A DNA stretch of 8,286 nt from Methanothrix sp. (GTDB lineage: Archaea > Halobacteriota > Methanosarcinia > Methanotrichales > Methanotrichaceae): contig JAQVZT010000103.1 in the NCBI GenBank assembly GCA_028708055.1, positions 1-8,286 of the forward strand, in the 5' to 3' direction. Below are positions 6,464 to 8,286 of the stretch, piece after piece (within the stretch, counting starts at the first letter, position 1; each line of letters opens with the position of its first letter). Below the pieces are notes generated by a model. The model was not told where the DNA came from, did no database searches, and saw only the letters and a list, made by a program, of their open reading frames with translations. A program made the translations under genes and the position numbers.

Positions 6464-7467
6464 AGTTGGCAGCACTTGATATCCTCTCATTTTTGGCCTC
6501 GGGAGAGTGGGTATCCGGCGAAGAGATGGCCAGAAACCTGGGCGTCTCCCGGGCCGCAGTCTGCAAGCAGGTTAAGAACCTTCGCCAGAGAGGCTATGAG
6601 ATCTCATCATCCACCGGGAAGGGCTACTGCCTGGCGAAAAAGGCCGATCTTCTGGACGCGGACCGCATCAGATGCAGCCTGAGGACAGCCTGGCTGGGAA
6701 GAGATCTGCAAGTCAGAGGGGAGGTCAGCTCCACCAATGAGGTGGCACTATCGAGGGTTTCCTATTCGCCCAATGGCTCAGTTGTACTGGCCGAGATCCA
6801 GACCGCTGGCCGGGGCAGGCTCTCCCGGCCCTGGGCTTCGCCGCCAGGTGGAATCTGGATGAGTCTCATCCTGAAGCCGGCAATGCCGCTCAGCCAGGTC
6901 TACCGGATCAACATGGCTGTGAGCGTGGCCCTCTGCCGGGTCCTATCCACCCAATTCGGACTGGACGCCGGCATCAAGTGGCCCAACGACCTTCTGGTCG
7001 GGCAGCTCAAGATCTGCGGCATACTCATGGAGGTGGGCGCACAGGTGGACCGGCTGGATTATGCCGTGGTTGGAATAGGCCTGAACGTCAACAACGACAT
7101 ATCTCAATTTCCTGCCGAGTGGAGATCAACAACTCTCGCTGCCCAGCTTGGCCATGAAATCGACCGGTGCGATCTTATCGCTCGAATTCTTCAGGAGATT
7201 GAAATGGCATACGAAAACATGGAACGCAAGGAGATCTTCGAAGAATGGCGCCGCCGCTCGGTCACTTTGAACCGGCAGGTGCTCATCACCTCTGCGACAG
7301 GTGACAGGAGAGGTAGGGCGGTGGATCTGGCAGAGGATGGTGCTCTTATCCTGGAGATTGGAGAGAAGCGCGAAAGGATTCTGGCCGGAGACTGCATTCA
7401 TCTGCGAGATGAACAAGTAGTATCATCAGTAGCATCAGCCGCAGGAGCAAATGGGGAGAAAAGATGA
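6460..7467 (+). CDS. birA: Bifunctional biotin protein ligase with N-terminal HTH (BirA type)
   Basis: BirA makes biotinyl-AMP and transfers biotin to the carrier lysine, here most likely on PycB. The 335-residue product has a winged helix-turn-helix (about 1-60, with EEMARNLGVSRAAVCKQV as the HTH). The ligase domain shows STNEVA (91-96), TAGRGRLSRPWASPPGG (115-131, biotinyl-AMP loop), IKWPNDLLVGQLKICGILME (172-191) and VVGIGLNVNND (203-213). A small SH3-like C-terminal domain follows (about 270-317, ending GDCIHLR). The HTH means it may also repress biotin-related genes, but no operator is recognised here. Translation starts at a TTG whose last bases overlap the pycA stop (TTGA, 6460-6463), implying translational coupling. 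No ATG start fits the conserved N-terminus. Confidence 0.95.
   Translation: MKLAALDILSFLASGEWVSGEEMARNLGVSRAAVCKQVKNLRQRGYEISSSTGKGYCLAKKADLLDADRIRCSLRTAWLGRDLQVRGEVSSTNEVALSRVSYSPNGSVVLAEIQTAGRGRLSRPWASPPGGIWMSLILKPAMPLSQVYRINMAVSVALCRVLSTQFGLDAGIKWPNDLLVGQLKICGILMEVGAQVDRLDYAVVGIGLNVNNDISQFPAEWRSTTLAAQLGHEIDRCDLIARILQEIEMAYENMERKEIFEEWRRRSVTLNRQVLITSATGDRRGRAVDLAEDGALILEIGEKRERILAGDCIHLRDEQVVSSVASAAGANGEKR
7453..7458 (+). promoter_or_regulatory. Ribosome binding site of JAMM gene inside birA
   Basis: GGGGAG lies five bases before the ATG at 7464, within the last codons of birA, and supports the overlapping start. Confidence 0.6.
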
Positions 7468-7916
7468 GGCCGAGAAAGGTGCGCGGCATCGCCAGAGATA
7501 CGCTGCGATTCATCATGGAGGCATCCCGGTCATCTCTGCCCGTGGAGTTCGCGGGGCTGCTTCAGGTCGATGAGGAGATCATCACCGAGGTTCTCATTCT
7601 TCCCGGCACGGAAAATTCCCGGATGAGCGCTCTGATCCGGCTTTACATGCTGCCCAACATGTCTGTGGCAGGATCGGTCCACAGCCATCCCTCCGGGGAC
7701 CTCAGGCCGTCTGAACCGGACCTGCAATTCTTCTCACGTACCGGAGACTTCAATATCATCGTAGGTCCCCCATTTGATGAGAGGAGCTTTGTCTGCTACG
7801 ACCGCATGGGACGGCAGCGCGATCTGGCAATTTTGGATGTGGATTTTAAGGACGACGGCTTTGATGAGGACTTTGAAGGCGAATTTGATGGCGAATATGA
7901 AGAGGGCCGGCTTTGA
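7464..7916 (+). CDS. JAMM/Mov34 (MPN+) metalloprotease, putative deSAMPylase-like
   Basis: The 150-residue product carries a complete JAMM zinc-protease signature: Glu28 in VEFAGLL, then SVHSHPSGDLRPSEPD, in which His73, His75, Ser83 and Asp86 fit H-x-H-x7-S-x2-D exactly. Archaeal stand-alone JAMM proteins of this size (such as HvJAMM1) cleave isopeptide bonds to ubiquitin-like SAMP modifiers, while bacterial relatives work in sulfur-carrier maturation. Either could apply. Residues about 125-147 form a very acidic tail (13 Asp/Glu in 23), with Phe/Tyr spaced through it, which most relatives I know do not need for catalysis. The ATG overlaps the birA stop (ATGA, 7464-7467) and the TGA overlaps the next start (TTGA), so it is fixed inside the cofactor operon. 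No SAMP, E1-like or sulfur-carrier gene is in the window. Confidence 0.92.
   Translation: MRPRKVRGIARDTLRFIMEASRSSLPVEFAGLLQVDEEIITEVLILPGTENSRMSALIRLYMLPNMSVAGSVHSHPSGDLRPSEPDLQFFSRTGDFNIIVGPPFDERSFVCYDRMGRQRDLAILDVDFKDDGFDEDFEGEFDGEYEEGRL
7902..7906 (+). promoter_or_regulatory. Ribosome binding site deciding the TTG start of ribL
   Basis: GAGGG lies six bases before TTG at 7913, inside the end of the JAMM gene. The nearby ATGs at 7888 and 7897 are in another frame, so this site selects the TTG. Confidence 0.65.
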
Positions 7917-8286
7917 CCCTGGTAGTGGCCACCGGCACTTTTGACCTGCTTCATCCCGGCCATGTCCTCTATCTGGAGCGTTCGCGTGCTTTGGGCGACG
8001 AGCTGGTCGTCATTGTTGCCAGGGACGTGAATGTGCGCCACAAGCCCAAGCCCATACTTCCCGAGCAGCAGAGGCTGAGGATGATCTCGTCTCTCAAGGT
8101 CGTGGACAGAGCCGTGCTGGGCGAGGTCGGGGATATCTTCCGCACCATAGAGCAGCTAGAGCCGGATATAATCACCCTCGGGTATGATCAGCATTTTGAT
8201 GAGTCTACGCTGCAAAGAGAGCTGCTCCGTCGTGGCCTTCACCCGAGAATCGTGCGCATTGAGGATCATGAGACCGGTGCTCTTTG
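7913..8286 (+). CDS. ribL: FAD synthetase, archaeal RibL-type cytidylyltransferase-fold enzyme, 3' end outside window
   Basis: RibL adenylylates FMN to FAD. The 124 complete codons in the window show the nucleotidyltransferase signature VVATGTFDLLHPGH (4-17, with the HxGH motif), GDELVVIVARD (28-38), KPILPEQQR (46-54), VVDRAVLG (63-70) and PDIITLGYDQHFDE (84-97). These match the archaeal FAD synthetase family known from Methanocaldococcus, about 150 residues long, so roughly the last 25 residues are missing. A glycerol-3-phosphate cytidylyltransferase is the alternative; the YDQHF region favours RibL. The TTG start at 7913 overlaps the JAMM stop as TTGA and is preceded by a good GAGGG. Upstream ATGs are out of frame; an internal GTG at 7925 would cut off the first beta strand. 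Confidence 0.9.
   Translation, partial: MTLVVATGTFDLLHPGHVLYLERSRALGDELVVIVARDVNVRHKPKPILPEQQRLRMISSLKVVDRAVLGEVGDIFRTIEQLEPDIITLGYDQHFDESTLQRELLRRGLHPRIVRIEDHETGAL

Overview
The window looks like part of a methanogenic archaeal chromosome. The evidence is an archaeal replication factor C large subunit with a PCNA-binding tail, a free-standing pyruvate carboxylase A subunit directly followed by a biotin protein ligase, an archaeal-type FAD synthetase (RibL-like), a small JAMM protease, and archaeal-style AT-rich promoter boxes. The coding sequence is GC-rich. A Methanothrix/Methanosaeta-like or other Methanosarcinia-class organism fits best, but the genus is an inference from gene content, not from a database match.

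Layout. From base 1 to about 4535 all genes are on the minus strand. Reading in their own direction these are: a small two-helix membrane protein (4535-4293), an FMN-binding split-barrel protein (4239-3811), rfcL (3710-2049), and a large membrane-anchored STAND/NB-ARC ATPase with C-terminal tetratricopeptide repeats (1965-1) that runs off the left edge. From about 4979 to the right edge all genes are on the plus strand: pycA, birA, a JAMM (Mov34/MPN) metalloprotease, and a RibL-type FAD synthetase that runs off the right edge. The divergent gap 4536-4978 holds a 180-bp minisatellite of 12-bp units (CCCATCATCATT) and 11- and 10-bp variants, then a stretch of short direct and inverted repeats before pycA.

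How the genes work together. The plus-strand group is a tightly coupled operon: every junction is a 4-base stop/start overlap (TTGA, ATGA, TTGA), and two of the downstream genes start with TTG. PycA is the biotin carboxylase half of pyruvate carboxylase and BirA attaches biotin to its partner subunit PycB, which is not in the window. RibL makes FAD. The JAMM protein would process isopeptide-linked ubiquitin-like (SAMP) conjugates, and its reason for being in a cofactor operon is unclear. On the minus strand RfcL is core replication machinery.

The most unusual element is the partial STAND protein at 1-1965. It combines an N-terminal secretion/membrane module, an NB-ARC switch ATPase and a tandem TPR sensor array that includes a 78-bp stretch perfectly repeated 126 bp away. 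Its build suggests a membrane-tethered sensor or defence protein. That role is inference.
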